Origin: Symsagittifera roscoffensis
Lineage: Eukaryota; Xenacoelomorpha; Acoela; Convolutidae
DNA length: 64,000 nucleotides
Direction: 5' to 3'
Assembly (NCBI RefSeq): GCF_963678635.1
Contig: NC_087063.1
Span: 65,015,310 to 65,079,309, forward strand
The translations under genes and the position numbers were made by a program. Below the pieces are notes generated by a model, which was given only the letters and a program-made list of their open reading frames with translations, made no database searches and was not told where the DNA came from. Shown piece by piece: positions 27,990-41,074 of the stretch (positions are counted from its first letter, which is position 1; each line of letters opens with the position of its first letter).

Positions 27990-30704
27990 GCAGCCGTTAT
28001 TCAAAAAAAAGTGATAATTTATTTAGCCTCTAATAAGTTCGGCGTCTAGTTACGTATTCATAAGACCAATTTAGTTCGCCTCAACAAAAAATTTACATTT
28101 TCCCCCAGACGATTTTGGAAACTTAAATTGATAATTTTCTAGGGTCCGATAATTTTCGCGTATTGTTACGCATTGGTAAGAAGATTTTAGTTCGCCTCAA
28201 CCCTTTTTCTAAAAATTTTTGTGCAGAAAAAATTACATTTTTACAGATGTTTTTGACATAAAATCAATTTTTAAAATAGCAAATGTTCAAGAAAAATTAG
28301 CTGCCTCAACTCAATTTGGAACGTTTTGTAGTGCAGATTTATGGCAGGTTACTATTGTGGTGTGCAAACCCGGACGCACTGGTGAGGTAGATCAATCAAG
28401 AGATAGATCCACAAGGCACAATTTTTTCTAAAAAAAGGAACTTTTAAAAAACCACCCCAAGCATATGTATTCCTCTATTTCTTCGAAAATGGAAACAATC
28501 ATTTAGCTCGCCTCAACAAGACTTTCCTCTCAGACGCATTTGAAACCTTAAATTGATCATTTTTTCTTCCCAATAAATAAAACAATTTAGCTCGCTGTAA
28601 CTCTTTTTGTTTATATACTTTTGTGCCGGAATTGATTTAAATTGATTAAATTGGCGAAAACAGTTGTAACTGTTTAACAGTTTTTGATAGTTTTAACAAA
28701 AAACGTTTCAAGATTTTGATAGATTTAAAAAAAAAAAGGTTTGATCAAAATTTTTTTGTTTAAATTTTCAAAAAACAAAATTGATGAACTGTTTTCGCCT
28801 TTTGTGCCTTCCTAAATTTCTAGCGTTTGAATTTTATGGTTTGACCAAGCAGTCTGATCATGAAAGTTAGGACAGAACTGAAGGTTTGGGTTCCTTGTTT
28901 TGCCATCAAAATCAATTTTCAAGATTGAATTTCAGATGTTTTTGAGCGATTTTTTTTTTAAAGTTTAAAGCGCAGATTTCTTGTGTAATTTTACAATTGC
29001 CAGTGTAACTACTAACAGTTGCCAAAATTATGTTTTACTCAAAGAGATTTAGCAGGAAGATTTTCTTTGGAATCACAAAAAATATGGTTAAATCGTTTCG
29101 TTTGGACATCGCTCTGGCACCAGTTAACAATCAAGCAAAGAATTCATAAATAAGAGATAAAGATCCCAAAACAGTCAAGAGATATGTTAATCACCAAAGC
29201 CAACACTTAGGCTGAACTAAACTGTAATAAACAATTTTTTGTCGCTCTAAATTACTTTTTTTGGGAGTTATTTTTAAATTCTCGGCATGGTATTTTTCAG
29301 ACTTTGTCAAATCAGACCTACCCGCATCTCAAAGAAGTGAAAAGAATTGATGTATAATCGAGTTTTGCGGTCTTAAGTGTAATCAATCTAATCAGTTCCG
29401 ATGTTGCCCTCACACAACAAAATAGATTAAAAAGTTAATGATAATCCATTGTTCTTATCAAATTTCATATCAATTATAATCGATTTAAAGTCAATAAATT
29501 TGATTTTGATTTTTTCATTTAATTTTTCTTTTCCGTCGAGCAAAATAACTGCATTTATCTAACGAGTAATGCAGAAGTTTGCAAAATGGGTGTACGACTG
29601 ACTCAATTTTAAAACCTAAGCCTTCTCAAATAGCAAAACGACTCCATCACTTCCTCACGTTTGCCGTTGTGCCCCTTACCAACCCATCCCCCCAACATTT
29701 AACCCTTTGTCCCACACTGCCAAAAATTCTTCCCACTAGAGCCAACTCTCCTCCACCCCGTGTAGAATTGTTCAAACCCTCCCTTTCAATGTTTTCGACA
29801 GATTCTGTTGTAATGTTTTAAATACAGGTCAACAATGCCATTTTGGCAGTTTTCGGAAGGTTTTCACTAGTCTTTATATACATTCAACTCACCCATTCAA
29901 ACACACCCCCTCCTTTAAACCTCTTTTTCAACAGCCCTCCTTCTCAACCCTCGCCCCTAAAAAGTCTAAGTAAAATAAGAAATTGACTGAAGAAACCAAA
30001 TTTAGTAACAAAAATGAGTTAAAAAAAAGTTGCGCAGAAAAATTGAAATTGATCAGCAACTAACCAACTTGACTTTAAATTTGAAGACTATTAAGTGTGC
30101 GTTGAAACTTGATCTCAATAAAGTTGAAAAACTTGATTATAATAAAATTTCAACTATAAAAAGGGAAAATATATGTTATATGATTAATTTGCAATGGATT
30201 TTAATAGTTTTTCAAATAAAAACAAAAAAATTCTATTTTGAATTAATATTAATCAATGATTTTCACTCTATTCTAGACACTGTCAATAAAACTCAATTTA
30301 ATCGATTTTTATTCATAGAGTTCCAGTGCGGATAGCCAGATTTTGGTTACCGAGTTAGCACTTTAATTTTTTTTTTATATAATCCAAGGAACATTTTGAC
30401 GTTTTTACTGTTAATTTTCTAAAAACTATATGAGTTTGAAATAAAATCTCGGCAGCCATTTTTTTGCTAATTTAAACGCGTTTTAAAAAATTTATTCACA
30501 ATACTAAAAAAAGTAAGCGCGAACTGTTGAAAAGCGGAGGTATCAATTAAAGTGAGACATCGATTAAATTTTGACAGTTTTTTGTAAATGGATCCTCCTC
30601 TCAAACTTGCCCTACTTGGCCAAATTCGTAGATTAGTCACACTATGTGGGCATTCTTCGCATTAAAAAAAGCAGAGTATGTGAACTGGTTATTGTTTGTT
30701 ATAG
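27990..30704. other. Distal part of GPCR intron 1, nothing recognised
   Basis: Sequence is AT-rich with short T and A runs. A C-rich patch at 29640-29960 contains an 80-codon ORF, but nothing supports it as a gene. Confidence 0.45.
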
Positions 30705-30920
30705 GAGCTTTGATAATTCCAGTGCATAAGCTGTTCAGCTGTTGGCCAGCGGAAGACCAGTGCTTCTGTTTGGACAACTGGTCCCGGGGATTGCAGCTGG
30801 GACTGTACTTGGGGCTAGTGACCATCTGCTATTTCCTGCCTCTTGTCGTGATTCTCATCTGTTTCTGTGGCATATATGACGCAATTATGACCAGCGCCGC
30901 CATCAATGCACAGCCCGCAG
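30705..30920 (+). CDS. Class A GPCR, exon with TM4 end, ECL2 and TM5
   Basis: This exon continues the receptor gene whose previous exon ends at 1117. The acceptor TTTGTTATAG lies just before 30705. The split codon G|GA restores Gly in the same phase 1 and continues TM4 as ALIIPVHKLF. Extracellular loop 2 is cysteine-rich (SCWPAEDQCFCLDNW); one of these Cys should pair with the TM3 Cys. TM5 follows (LGLVTICYFLPLVVILICF), then the start of intracellular loop 3. The donor is CAG|GTGGGT at 30921, phase 1. The same frame is open upstream of 30705, but those residues are intronic because they would insert an extra segment into TM4. Confidence 0.92.
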
Positions 30921-32880
30921 GTGGGTCATTCACAACCTCGTTATTATTATAATAATAAAAAAATTATATAACAATTTTTCTCGACTTTTTGCTTAAATCA
31001 ACGTTAGATTTCCTCAGCTGCGCTTTCAAACCAATTACTCTAAGAGGCAACCGAAATATTTTAAAAGTCTTTCTGTTTTTAAAATTTGGTTATGGCACAA
31101 GACAAATTTGTTTGAAAAAATTCATAATTCATTTTTTTACTATATAACAAAGAAGTCAGTGTGAATTTGATTTTTAATTCGTTTTGTCTCTCCATCGATT
31201 TTACTGGGCGCCTAATCAAAAACAGCTGAAATGAAAAAACAGCAAGTTTTTTATGGAAACAACAACCTAAGACGTCGGATGGCCACGTGACATTGTGTTA
31301 TAATCAGTTAGTTAAATGAAAATTAATTTTAAAGCCACTGCAACAACCAAGTTACTCAACAGCTTCATTTTGAAGCCCAATGTGAACGAATACAATGTTC
31401 TTTTAAGCTAGTTGACTTTTTAAATAAAATTCAACTTTTTCTGTACAAATTCGAATTGAAGTCATCAACTGAAAACTGCATCTGGGCAAATATGAGATAA
31501 TAATCTTCAATTCTGGATAATCTTTTACTTGATAATCTTAATTCATTGATTAAGTTTTTCTTTCATCTGTGTACCACTTATACGTTTTTTCATTTCGCAT
31601 ATTTCCATCAGGGCTGATTTTATGCTCCAAGGACTTCCTTGCGGGCTTTTTATAATCAGCCTTATGAATGTTATATGGACCTTGCAGCGGTGGATTTATG
31701 ACTGAAAGTAATGCTCTTTCAACGCATCGAAAAATGTGATTGATCAAACCAAATGGTCCATAAAGCTGCAGACCACAAGTCAATCAGCCGGGTAAACAAA
31801 AAGTACCAAAAATATAGACTAAAAGGAATTTCCAGAAGAACTCCTTGCACTGGGAAAAATCAATGGATCATAACTATTCAAATTGATCTTCCGATTTCTC
31901 TTAATTATGGCAATTTTGCCCAATTTTGTTATATTTTCTGTTATTGCAAAAGACTCTATTTGGCGAAATATTTTCCCCAGGCAATATCGTAAATGGTGTA
32001 AAATCCAAAATAAAAAATTCTGTTGTTGGACTTTTTTCGAAAAGTTTGAACAAAAATTTACGTTCTCCGTAAAAAGAAGCATATTTTGACGCCGAATTCA
32101 GCTTTAAAAAATTTTAGGGTTGCTCGGCCATATGTCATAAAATAGAAGCAAAAGTAAAAAATACCCTTTGGGCTTTGACGGGGTCAAACTCCTCCGCCGT
32201 ATTTTTTTAAAACAACTTCTGGCGACAGCTAGGTATGACGACAGCTGCAATGTACAACGAAACGCTTCATGAAGTGCCCCTTGAAGAATTTCATCAATAA
32301 AATAGTCCAATAAAAACTGTGATTTTTTACAACGTTTGGGCTCTATTTGAACTCCAACATTTTTGCTCCACTTTTAAGCATTTGCAGCGCACTAGTTTTG
32401 TAAAGTCTTTCATCCTGACTCCCAGATCATAGCAGTGAAGTTATGGCCGTTAAGCTGCTCAAGCATGGCTTGCAAAAGCAATATCTGGACTATATTCTTC
32501 CATAAGGTGGACTTGTTGTAAGAGTTACATTTGGAAAGTCAATTTGTTTTGAACTATCAGATTTCATTTGTTCTGCTCTTGGGTTTTGCTTTGCTCTAAT
32601 ACCTTTTTTCTGTTGGATCAGCCAATTTCTGTCTTAACTTAAAATGCGACTCATTTAATTGCATCCATTTAAGGTAAAAGTAAAAAGTATAAAGCATAAA
32701 TTTTGAAAAAAAAGAGGCATTTTTTGTCCTTTGGGTGGCTGTTTTTATTCAAGCCAAACTTAAAATTTTATCTCACTAAGTTTGGCGTGAAAACTTTTTA
32801 AAGTCAATTAAAGTTTATTGATGTCCCGCGCTCAAAATAAAAAATATAAATTTCACCTGTGATTCTAACTTTTGTGTTTA

Positions 32881-33563
32881 CAGTAACTTGAAAATTATCT
32901 ATCAGTTCGCCCAACGTGGGTTTATGAAAACGCGCTTTTTACCAGTTTTCTATTCTTTAATAGCAGCAAATTGAGGCGAAAGAAAAAATAAGTACTAATT
33001 TTTTTAAGAAACTTGCGACTAAATAAAGACAAGACTGCTCATAGCAGAACGAATTTATAAAAAAAAGAACGAAAAAAAAACACGAAATTTTGAAAACTTT
33101 TGTCATAAAAAAGAAAAATATATATATATTTTCAAATTCTCGAGGGATATACTACCAAAGAATGTGCACATAACGTGGAAGTTTTGTTTTTAAGCAAATA
33201 TTATATTTCAATTGTAAGTAAAACCTACAATTATTGGCTACCAAGCAAAAATATAATTTCTGATACAGATTTTTGAAGAATCGACCATCTAGAATTTCAG
33301 CCTCTTTTTAATTTAATCTGTCCATCCATTAACTCGGTAGCTTAGCGTAATTCTTAGTTCACTTAAAGAATCCAAAAAGCACTATTTTGGGGTAAAATTT
33401 GGTTTGGAAACTTGCAAAATAAATTGCAAGCTAACGTTTCTGATATTGTTCTAGGCAATTTTTCATCCTATCATTTTTTCCAATCTCAACTCAATTTGAA
33501 AAAAGTGGCTTAGAATTAGCAAGTTTTTGTTTAATTTTGTCCGGTTAATTTAAATCAACACTG
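32881..33563. mobile_element. Tc1/mariner-like MITE (diverged)
   Basis: It is flanked by TA on both sides (32879-32880 and 33564-33565). The right end, CCGGTTAATTTAAATCAACACTG, is the inverse of the CAGTGCT ends of the copy at 36032. The left end, CAGTAACTTGAAAATTAT, is a diverged version. Internal text (CATTAACTCGGTAGCTTAGCG) is shared with that copy. No transposase is present. Confidence 0.6.
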
Positions 33564-33822
33564 TAAAGCAGAGCGTGTAAGTTATTCAATGCGAGGCTGG
33601 AAATTTCAAAAAATACAATTTAACAAGTAAAATTCAAAACATACAAGTTATTACTCTGTTAACAAGTAACATTTAAAAAATACAAGTTAACATTCTCTAC
33701 TCAAAAGAGAGGATCAATTCATTTGGAGGATTTTAACTCGGGCCTGTTTCAGTCTTCTTTTATAAGAGTTGTTCCAAAAACTGCTGGTTGCAAAAAGCTT
33801 TCTTTATAAGAGTTGTTCCAAA

Positions 33823-33824
<2 letters not shown>

Positions 33825-33875
<51 letters not shown>

Positions 33876-33919
33876 ATACAACAGCAAACAGCAACAGCAG
33901 CAGCAACAACAACAACAAT

Positions 33920-33974
<55 letters not shown>

Positions 33975-33978
33975 GCAA

Positions 33979-34037
<59 letters not shown>

Positions 34038-34055
34038 GCAGCAGCAGCAGCAGCA
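33825..34055. repeat. (CAA)n/(CAG)n microsatellite
   Basis: About 230 bp of nearly pure AAC triplets has interspersed CAG runs at about 33888-33905 and 34036-34059. The open frames across it are a consequence of the triplet repeat, not a gene. Confidence 0.97.
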
Positions 34056-36031
34056 GCAGAAACAACAAGAAGCAACAAGAACCAGCGGCAGCCGAAACAA
34101 CAAGAAGCAACAAGAATCAGCAACAAAGGCTGTAAAATATAATTTAACGCATCAACCAACATTCATTTTATGATCAGAAATCATTGAAACGCATCACGTA
34201 CCAGCCAAATTGCTTGCTGAAATTAAGGAAACTTTTTCTTGGTGCGTCAGTTTGCTTTCTCGCAGTTTGTTTGAAAGGATCAGTAATGATTAAAAAGTAT
34301 CAGTAAAACCAAAGTGTATTTCCTCTGGAATTATATGCAAGTAATTAGAAAAGGTAACGTTGCATGAAGATGATGAGTTCAAAGCGGAAGTTACGTTTTC
34401 TTCCGATCATCAAAGAACTTGCTATAATAGCCTGAAAAATTCCGAAAACCAAAGAAGAAAATGGCAAACACAATCAATTATCACAACTGACAACGATTCT
34501 TTCAAGCACAAAACTGTAGGAAATGTCAAAGCTACTTGCAAATATATTCGTAAGCAGAAGAAGCCACTTTTTTAGTTTTAACTGGTTGAAGACTCAAATG
34601 TCGTTGCCTACGATGATGTTTTTATCAAGAATCAGAAAGCTAATAGCATAGGCGGATTTGGGGTGATATGAACTCTGACAACTCTAAGCTTAACTCATTG
34701 AAAAACTATTTAAAAAGAAAATAAATGGCAAATAGATTGGTTATCTCTATTGATTACCTTTAATTCAAAACCAGAATCACCTGTAATCTTTCAACAGCGA
34801 TATAAAGAGTGTCAATCATTGCCAAAAGTTGTCTCATCGCAATAAGGTCTGCCGTTTCTCGGAATTTTTTCGAATACTTGAGATTTTTCAAGCGTCCGAA
34901 TTTTTATGCGCAGTCAAAAATCGCGAGGAAACGTTTTTTCATTTTTTTTATGAACAGAGTTGACTGAATTTTTTGAATATTTTTCTTGCAATTTTTTTGT
35001 TTACTCAAATTGCTTAAAATATGCAGATTCACTGCGGGGTTGTGCAATTTCAAATTTGAGGCGGTTTTAGCGAAAAGTTTTCAAATTCGATTAAAAAAAT
35101 TGGATCGAGCAATTACTCGATTTATGCACAATTTATTAATTTATCTGTATTATGACGATTGTAAGGTTTTATAAGTTATTTAATCAGTTTTCCGACGAAA
35201 ATCAAACTTTTTTCTTTTTCTGTTCTAAAACCCTCTCTGATTTAAGACCTACTCCCTTCTTCTTTTTGCTCCTACTCCCTAGGTTAAATACTGACCATGA
35301 AAAGCTGCAGTTAAACTATTAAAAATATTTGTTTGCTTTTTCATTTTTTTTTAAATTGGTTATAGGTTTTTTCCAATACCAGAGTTCGATTATGTAAAAG
35401 TTTGAAAGTTTGTGAGTCTGCTTAATCGAAAAAAGTTAATTTAATGGTCTGGATCTATTCGCTTTCTTTGAGATTTTTGCGATTCTTTGAGATTTTTGAA
35501 TACTCAGTTTTGGTTGGCTAAAAATAACTGAATCTAAATTTCCACTATTTGGCCTCTTGATCATGAGAGACGCCACCAGAAGAACTTTAATCCTCCCTAG
35601 TATCGAACTTTTTAGAATTTGTTCGATAAACCTGACTTTTTTGGCAAAATGATCGATTTTGTTCGAAAATGTCGACTCTTCATACTTTTGAACATAAATT
35701 GCCAGGATTTCATCGGAATGAAATGTTCTTTGTCGACTGCTTGACTGCTCTTTTTACTGGATTCGAATAGTTTTTGACTGCAAAAGAAACGATATGTAAT
35801 CAATCTTAAACTTTTTTTTACCGGCAGTCAAATTCTTTTTTACCCTCTTTGACACTTGATTCGAACCTGTTCGACTCTATCGACCTTGTTCGACTCATAA
35901 TTTGACCATATTCGACCCTTTATTTGACTTTGTTTGTTTGACCGTTTAATTTGCGACGAAATTGTGACATTCGCTTAAATGTTTCGATCGAATCATGAAG
36001 TGAACACCTCAACCTGAGTAGCATTATTGTA

Positions 36032-36703
36032 CAGTGCTAATTTAAATTATCCGGAAAAATGAGCAAAATTGAAACTTCAAACGTGTTTATTCAAATTGGT
36101 TTAAAGTTTGTAAAAAAAAGAGGACAAAAGTTGAAAGTTGTTTAGAACTTCACCAGATTTAAGGCTATATTTTTTCAGAATTCGCTACCAAAGTTTCATG
36201 TCAAAAATGAGCCATTTCAGCTTTTTTAGGTAATCAAGAACTACTAAGATAATTAATGAAAAAATTGTATCAAAAAAGCCTCCCTCACAGCCCAACAAAG
36301 TTTCCAAAAATTTGCGCAAATTGTTTGAAATTTGTTTTTAAGCAATGATTTTGACTTTTTATGTTTTGTTTGTCTGTCAACTGGAAATATATTCTCTTAG
36401 ACAGATTTTTGGAAATTTAATTTTCTAGAACTTTGTTGAATTGTGTAAGAGACTTTTTATATACCTTTTTCATCAATTAACTTGGTAGTTTCCGCGTAAT
36501 TCTTGAATACCTATAAAAAGCTAAAATTACCCATTTTTAAGATAAAGTGTTGGTTGTGAATTTCAAAACAAAATAGCATGATATTAATTCTGGTAAAAGT
36601 TTAAGCAATTTTTGTTCTCTTCATTTTTTGTTTAACCTGAACTCAAACGCGTTTGAATTTTCCAATGTTGTTTGTTGTGACCGGTTTATTTAAATCAGCA
36701 CTG
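36032..36703. mobile_element. Tc1/mariner-like MITE (672 bp)
   Basis: The left end CAGTGCTAATTTAAATTAT and right end TTTATTTAAATCAGCACTG form inverted repeats. TA dinucleotides at 36030-36031 and 36704-36705 are the expected target duplication for the IS630-Tc1-mariner superfamily. The interior is noncoding. Confidence 0.8.
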
Positions 36704-36729
36704 TACTAGCAAAGAAATAATTATGGGAA

Positions 36730-37350
36730 GACATAGAAATCAACAACCGGCAAAGCAGTGTTGCTGCCGGGATGATCGACAACGGTGACAGAAATTTTTT
36801 CAAGGACGAGCATCAAGTCGAGGCGGAGCGAACGAGCACAGGTTTTTTTTATTTAAAACTAGCAAGTGTTTACTAAGGTGCTCAGTGTTCAAAATCGAGT
36901 CCGAGCCGTCCGACTAATCCAGCGTTCTCGAGATGGACGAGCGGGTCTTAACTTCAAACCCACATGGCATTGAGTTGAATGGGTGAGACTGAATGAGTTG
37001 AATGGAAACTCCTCTGGAGTTAGTCGAATGGCTGAGAAATGGGGCAGCAACAAAGCACATCGGAGCATCACAACCGTCAATAACCCGAAAGGCGAAAGAG
37101 AAACTAACTCGGATATTACAACAACAAATTTTGATTAAGTTTTTTTTTCAGACGATCCGTGTCTTCTCCAAATTCTTAACAAAAAACATTCCAGAAAATT
37201 GCTAGTGGTCAAGAAAATATCGAATCAATCTATAAGTTAGATTCCGAGGAGGAAGCCACAGCGAGATTGCCACAATCGGCGAATACATACAAGGTACAGC
37301 CCCCACGTGTTTCTAAATACAATATGCAGCAATGGGACCACCATAGTTAA
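36730..37350 (+). pseudogene. Coding-like patch, possibly a decayed transposon gene
   Basis: GC-richer than the intron around it, this patch has several consecutive open stretches with ordinary coding composition in shifting frames. One is IEINNRQSSVAAGMIDNGDR near 36745-36805. Another is YKLDSEEEATARLPQSANTY near 37235-37295, ending in TAA. Stops and frame changes separate them. I do not recognise the family. It begins just after the MITE at 36703. Confidence 0.28.
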
Positions 37351-37467
37351 CTAATAGAGGTCCCGCAACACAACCAGGGCAAGTAGAAACCAATCAGACC
37401 GTTTTTTTCTCTTACGGAAGCCTGTTTAGAAAAAGTGGGCATGTGCCGCCAAGATTCGGACAGCCAT

Positions 37468-37625
37468 ACAGTAGCGGATTTAGGGGGCGGGGGAGCGGAC
37501 GCCTTCTCCCCCTCCCCCTCAGCGATTCGACCCCCTGCCGATTCAAAGGGTCCCCATTTGTACTATTTTAAGATATCCACTTTTGACCGACTGACCCTAA
37601 AATTTAAAGGCACCTTCGGCTGAGC
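37468..37625 (-). mobile_element. hAT-like MITE fragment
   Basis: AGCGGATTTAGGGGGCGGGG, then CGACCCCCTGCCGATTCAAAGGGTCCCC, match the end of the family in reverse. It is truncated after the AAAGGCACCTTCGGC block. Confidence 0.6.
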
Positions 37626-39353
37626 CATTTGAGGATGTGACAGCGATACACTGAGGATTGCTGATGATTGACGCTGACCCTTAAACTATGTGGGCCGAGA
37701 AAACAAAGTGATGCATGCAATTGCGAAAAAAACTGCTCAGTTAAAACGCAAATATTTTTAAAATCCATGGACTGCTAGCGGGTCTAAGGTCTACGAAATG
37801 AATTGTTCGACCGTGAACGTTTTTTATTTCTCAGAAATACAATGTGAAGAATTGTGTGTAGAGTCGTCTTAAAGTCACATGGAAAGCGGTTGTCGTCTTA
37901 ACAGCTATCGTCTCATTTACCTGAAACCGCAGTAAGGAAGTTCTAAATGGTCGAGAGTCTGGCTCCCATACTGTGACCTCTAAAACTGTAGATCTTATGT
38001 GAATGATGTTTTTATTTGGTTCTTATTTTAAAATTACCGATTGTTAAATTCGGAGTTCTTCAAAACGTGTTGATGGTACCAAATATGGGGCGTTTAATTA
38101 CACTAAAATGGATCTACTGGCCATTTTCAGACCCTATCATTTGAACAGATTGAAGGTGAAATATCTGATTAATTTTGATTTTATGGCACCATCATCTTTC
38201 AAGTTCTCTTCAAAGCTGCCAATTAGAACGTCAGAAATGGTTCAAAAACAACAGACCCTACCAGTGAAAGCATTGCGTCACTTTGATTTAATGTCGGAAA
38301 ATAAACATGTATTTTGCGTGTCGCGTAGGATCTTTTCAATGGCTATTCAGTTTTTGCCTGAAAATAGCTCCTATCTAATTATTTCCTCATAAGAACTAAA
38401 TTATTTGATTTGAGGGAAGCTTTTTTGAACTCAAGTCAGATGTTTGGAGAAATTGTTCACGTGAAGGCGAAATTGTGTTCATGCAGTATCTACTAAGTAT
38501 CCGAACAGCCTTGTTTTTTGAGATGTCAGAGAAGCGATTACATGCTCTGTCAATCTCAACGCAAACGCCTTACCGACCTGACTGCATAATGATGTCTTCT
38601 TCTATTTATATCCAGAACTTTTTACGCCTCGTAATTGATTGATATCAGCGTTCAAGGCCAGCAATTGTTAGATATGTGGGGTCTTATGCACTCAACGGCC
38701 CAAAATACGTATTTCTACATCTTGATCTTAGGTCAATATATGGTTCTATCTGTTTGGTTCATTAGCCAATCAAATGCAAACAACATGGTCCGGCATTTCA
38801 ATTAAAAGTTAAAGCAGATAAAATCATTGGCCGAAATGACCAAACGATAAATTTTTCGCGTTGAAACCATTTTACTGAACTTTTTTTTGTTTGGGTATAA
38901 TTTCACAAAAAAACATGAAATTAATTTTTTTATTTGATTAAGATTCAGATTCTCATTAAGTTCGGCTAAATTTTTTTCTGCTAGATCGGTTGATTGACAT
39001 ACCTGACCATGTTGCTTGAACTTGATTGCCTAATATTAGCCAATCAAATTCTGCCGCTTTAATTTTAGCTAAAAAATAAAGATTTTAATTTTGGGCCGTT
39101 TTGTGCAAATTCTAAGTAGCTCATTGCCATAAGTAACGCTCATCATGGGCTAAACACACCTAAATTTCTGAAACGCAACGTTTTACAGATGAAAATAGAG
39201 ATTTGATGGGCTTGTAAAGTGTAAATTTTGGCCTGAAGTTCCTTCGGCGTGAAGTCTCGTAGGTTTGTTGTCATAGACCCCATGTGCTATTTAGTAGTAG
39301 GTTGTCTAGAAAGTTGTGTTATGATATAGTTGGGGCTAGGTCGTTTACCAAAC

Positions 39354-39844
39354 CGACCTTTTACCAGAACACAATGCAATAATTCATTTAATATAAGTTC
39401 TCGTACCTAGTAAACGTTCTAATTCAAATCTGAGTCTCAGATCTGAAATGGGTTGTAAAATATTTAAATAACGCTTAGATACTTTAGGAATAGGTTATTT
39501 CAGATCTAAAATTTTCTATTTCAGATCCAAATTTCAGTTCTGAGTTTTTCAAACTTTTATCCAGATATGAAGTAGAAAATTTTAGATCTGAGAATCAACT
39601 AATGTAAGAAATAAAGAATATCAGACCTTGCACAGCAAATTGCCTGGGTACGGCTTTAAATTAGTAGAAAACTCGAAAATGAAGCGGTTAGAACAACCAA
39701 ACTTTTGTTGAGAAACCGTGAAAGCCTTGTATTCAACCAAACTAAGCGGCGTCATTACATTTGCCCATCAAATTTGTTTATTAATTCTGGTAAATTGTCC
39801 ATTTTACGGTTTTTTGGGTAAAAAATCGGTCTGGTAAAAGGTCG
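39354..39844. mobile_element. Candidate foldback/MITE with nested hairpin
   Basis: CGACCTTTTACCAG at 39354-39367 is perfectly inverted as CTGGTAAAAGGTCG at 39831-39844. Inside, 39501-39521 and 39570-39590 form 21-bp arms with one mismatch around a 48-bp loop. No target duplication is evident. Confidence 0.4.
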
Positions 39845-40447
39845 ATCCACGATATAATTGTATTTGGTAGGTTTGAATACGTAATTTTATATCTGAAAAA
39901 AAAGAACAAAGTAAAAGAGAAAAAAACAGTTAAGAACAAAAAACCTGTTAAAAAAGTACCATTAGCTGGAGTAGACTAAAGAGACCAACTGCGTTTCACC
40001 AAATTTGGAACTGCAGTAAGATATCCTATCTTCAACACCTTGATTGACAAAACAGTATAATCGATACTTTTTGAAAAAAAAAACTGTCAACCTTAAGGTT
40101 TAGATTAAGAATAAGACTGTTTGTTCCAGACCAGCCACATTGCTCTTAGCGGAGAGCTGCTTTTCTATCCCTGATTAAAATAAAGGTAATGATGTGGTAT
40201 ATGTTTCTGGGTTGCGTAATGATGCTTCACCTTCAAGCAATAAGCACGGATCATAGGGGGCATCGATCTACCGACCTTAAAACTGAGAGGCTGAGACCTC
40301 AGTCACTTCAGCCCCACCCCCTTAAGAGATGGAAGAGGCAAGTCCTCCCAGTAAAAACTATGCAACTTCTTAAAAGGATGGTCGTTCTCAGAGAGATTGT
40401 CAAAATGTGTGATCTTGAAATGAATTTATTCTTAAGTATTATTTTAG

Positions 40448-40613
40448 GCACCCAGGACACCAGTTGTCTCCGGATATCGACTAACTCCCCCGGCGAGGCG
40501 GCCCTGGCAGCTCATAGGAATAGACAGACACGAATTTCCAAGATGGTCGCATTCATGGCTGCTCTTTTTGCCGTCGTATGGGGTCCAGTACACCTCGGCA
40601 CTATAGTCCTACA
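40448..40613 (+). CDS. Class A GPCR, exon with ICL3 and TM6
   Basis: The acceptor TATTATTTTAG precedes 40448. The split codon G|GC again gives Gly in phase 1, matching the donor at 30921. The exon encodes the rest of intracellular loop 3, which ends in a basic patch (HRNRQTRISK) typical of G-protein coupling. TM6 follows (MVAFMAALFAVVWGPVHLG). The usual CWxP switch motif appears as VWGP; the WGP form is also known in kisspeptin-type receptors. The donor ACA|GTAAGT at 40614 is a phase 2 intron. GC content is visibly higher than in the surrounding intron. Confidence 0.93.
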
Positions 40614-41074
40614 GTAAGTATAAAAGTTAGTCAGAAACGAAACAAAATATTATGAATTAAAAAGAGTAATATTCATTTTTTAAGCAATTTTTGCATGCAA
40701 ATTTCAGATTTCACCAACCAAATACATATGGTATTTTGAAAGGTAGCGCGCGACGAAAAACGCATCTTTTTTTCTTTTTTTGGTCAAAGATTTTTGGTCA
40801 AAATAGTGTAAATAGTTCGACACATTTTTGTGATGTTTCCTTTTTCGTAAAAAGTCAAAAACTGAATGAATAAAAAACTGGCATAAAACGCGCATAAAAA
40901 TTACATTCTCTTCAAAAATCGGAACAAAGATACGTAGGTGGTTAAAAAAATTTAGCAAAATATAAACAAAAGCTTCCAATATTCTAAATTTTTTTTTCGA
41001 AAATTTTTCAACCAAAAAAATCTTATTCATCAATATTAATGGGCCAGCTGGAATCTTGAGGTCTTTGGCTTCAT

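Larger units (their letters stand above)
1118..30704 (+). other. GPCR intron 1 (29.6 kb), hosting a complete retroelement
   Basis: It is bounded by GTGAGC and TTATAG and is phase 1 on both sides. Removing the 18.9-kb antisense LTR element leaves about 10.7 kb of older intron, close in size to the next two introns. It also holds the minisatellite at 1195-3175, repeat A copies, two complete hAT-like MITEs outside the element (6673-7081 and 27595-27989) and one more inside the minisatellite. Confidence 0.85.
30921..40447 (+). other. GPCR intron 2 (9.5 kb)
   Basis: It is bounded by GTGGGT and TTTTAG, phase 1 on both sides. It holds two Tc1/mariner-like MITEs, the (CAA)n microsatellite, a coding-like patch at 36730-37350 and MITE fragments. 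The stretches 30921-32880, 34140-36031 and 37630-39350 show nothing else that I recognise. Confidence 0.85.

Noticed and set aside
29579-29821. 80-codon Pro/Leu-rich ORF
   Set aside because: It lies in a C-rich intron patch with no splice signals, homology or repeat relatives.
30644-30704. Upstream ATG extension of the GPCR TM4-TM5 exon
   Set aside because: The acceptor at 30704 restores TM4 in the correct phase; the extra residues would duplicate part of TM4 and are AT-rich intron.
33760-34162. Overlapping ORFs on both strands encoding runs of Asn, Thr, Gln, Leu, Cys or Val
   Set aside because: They are the six readings of a (CAA)n microsatellite, with no start context or flanking coding sequence.
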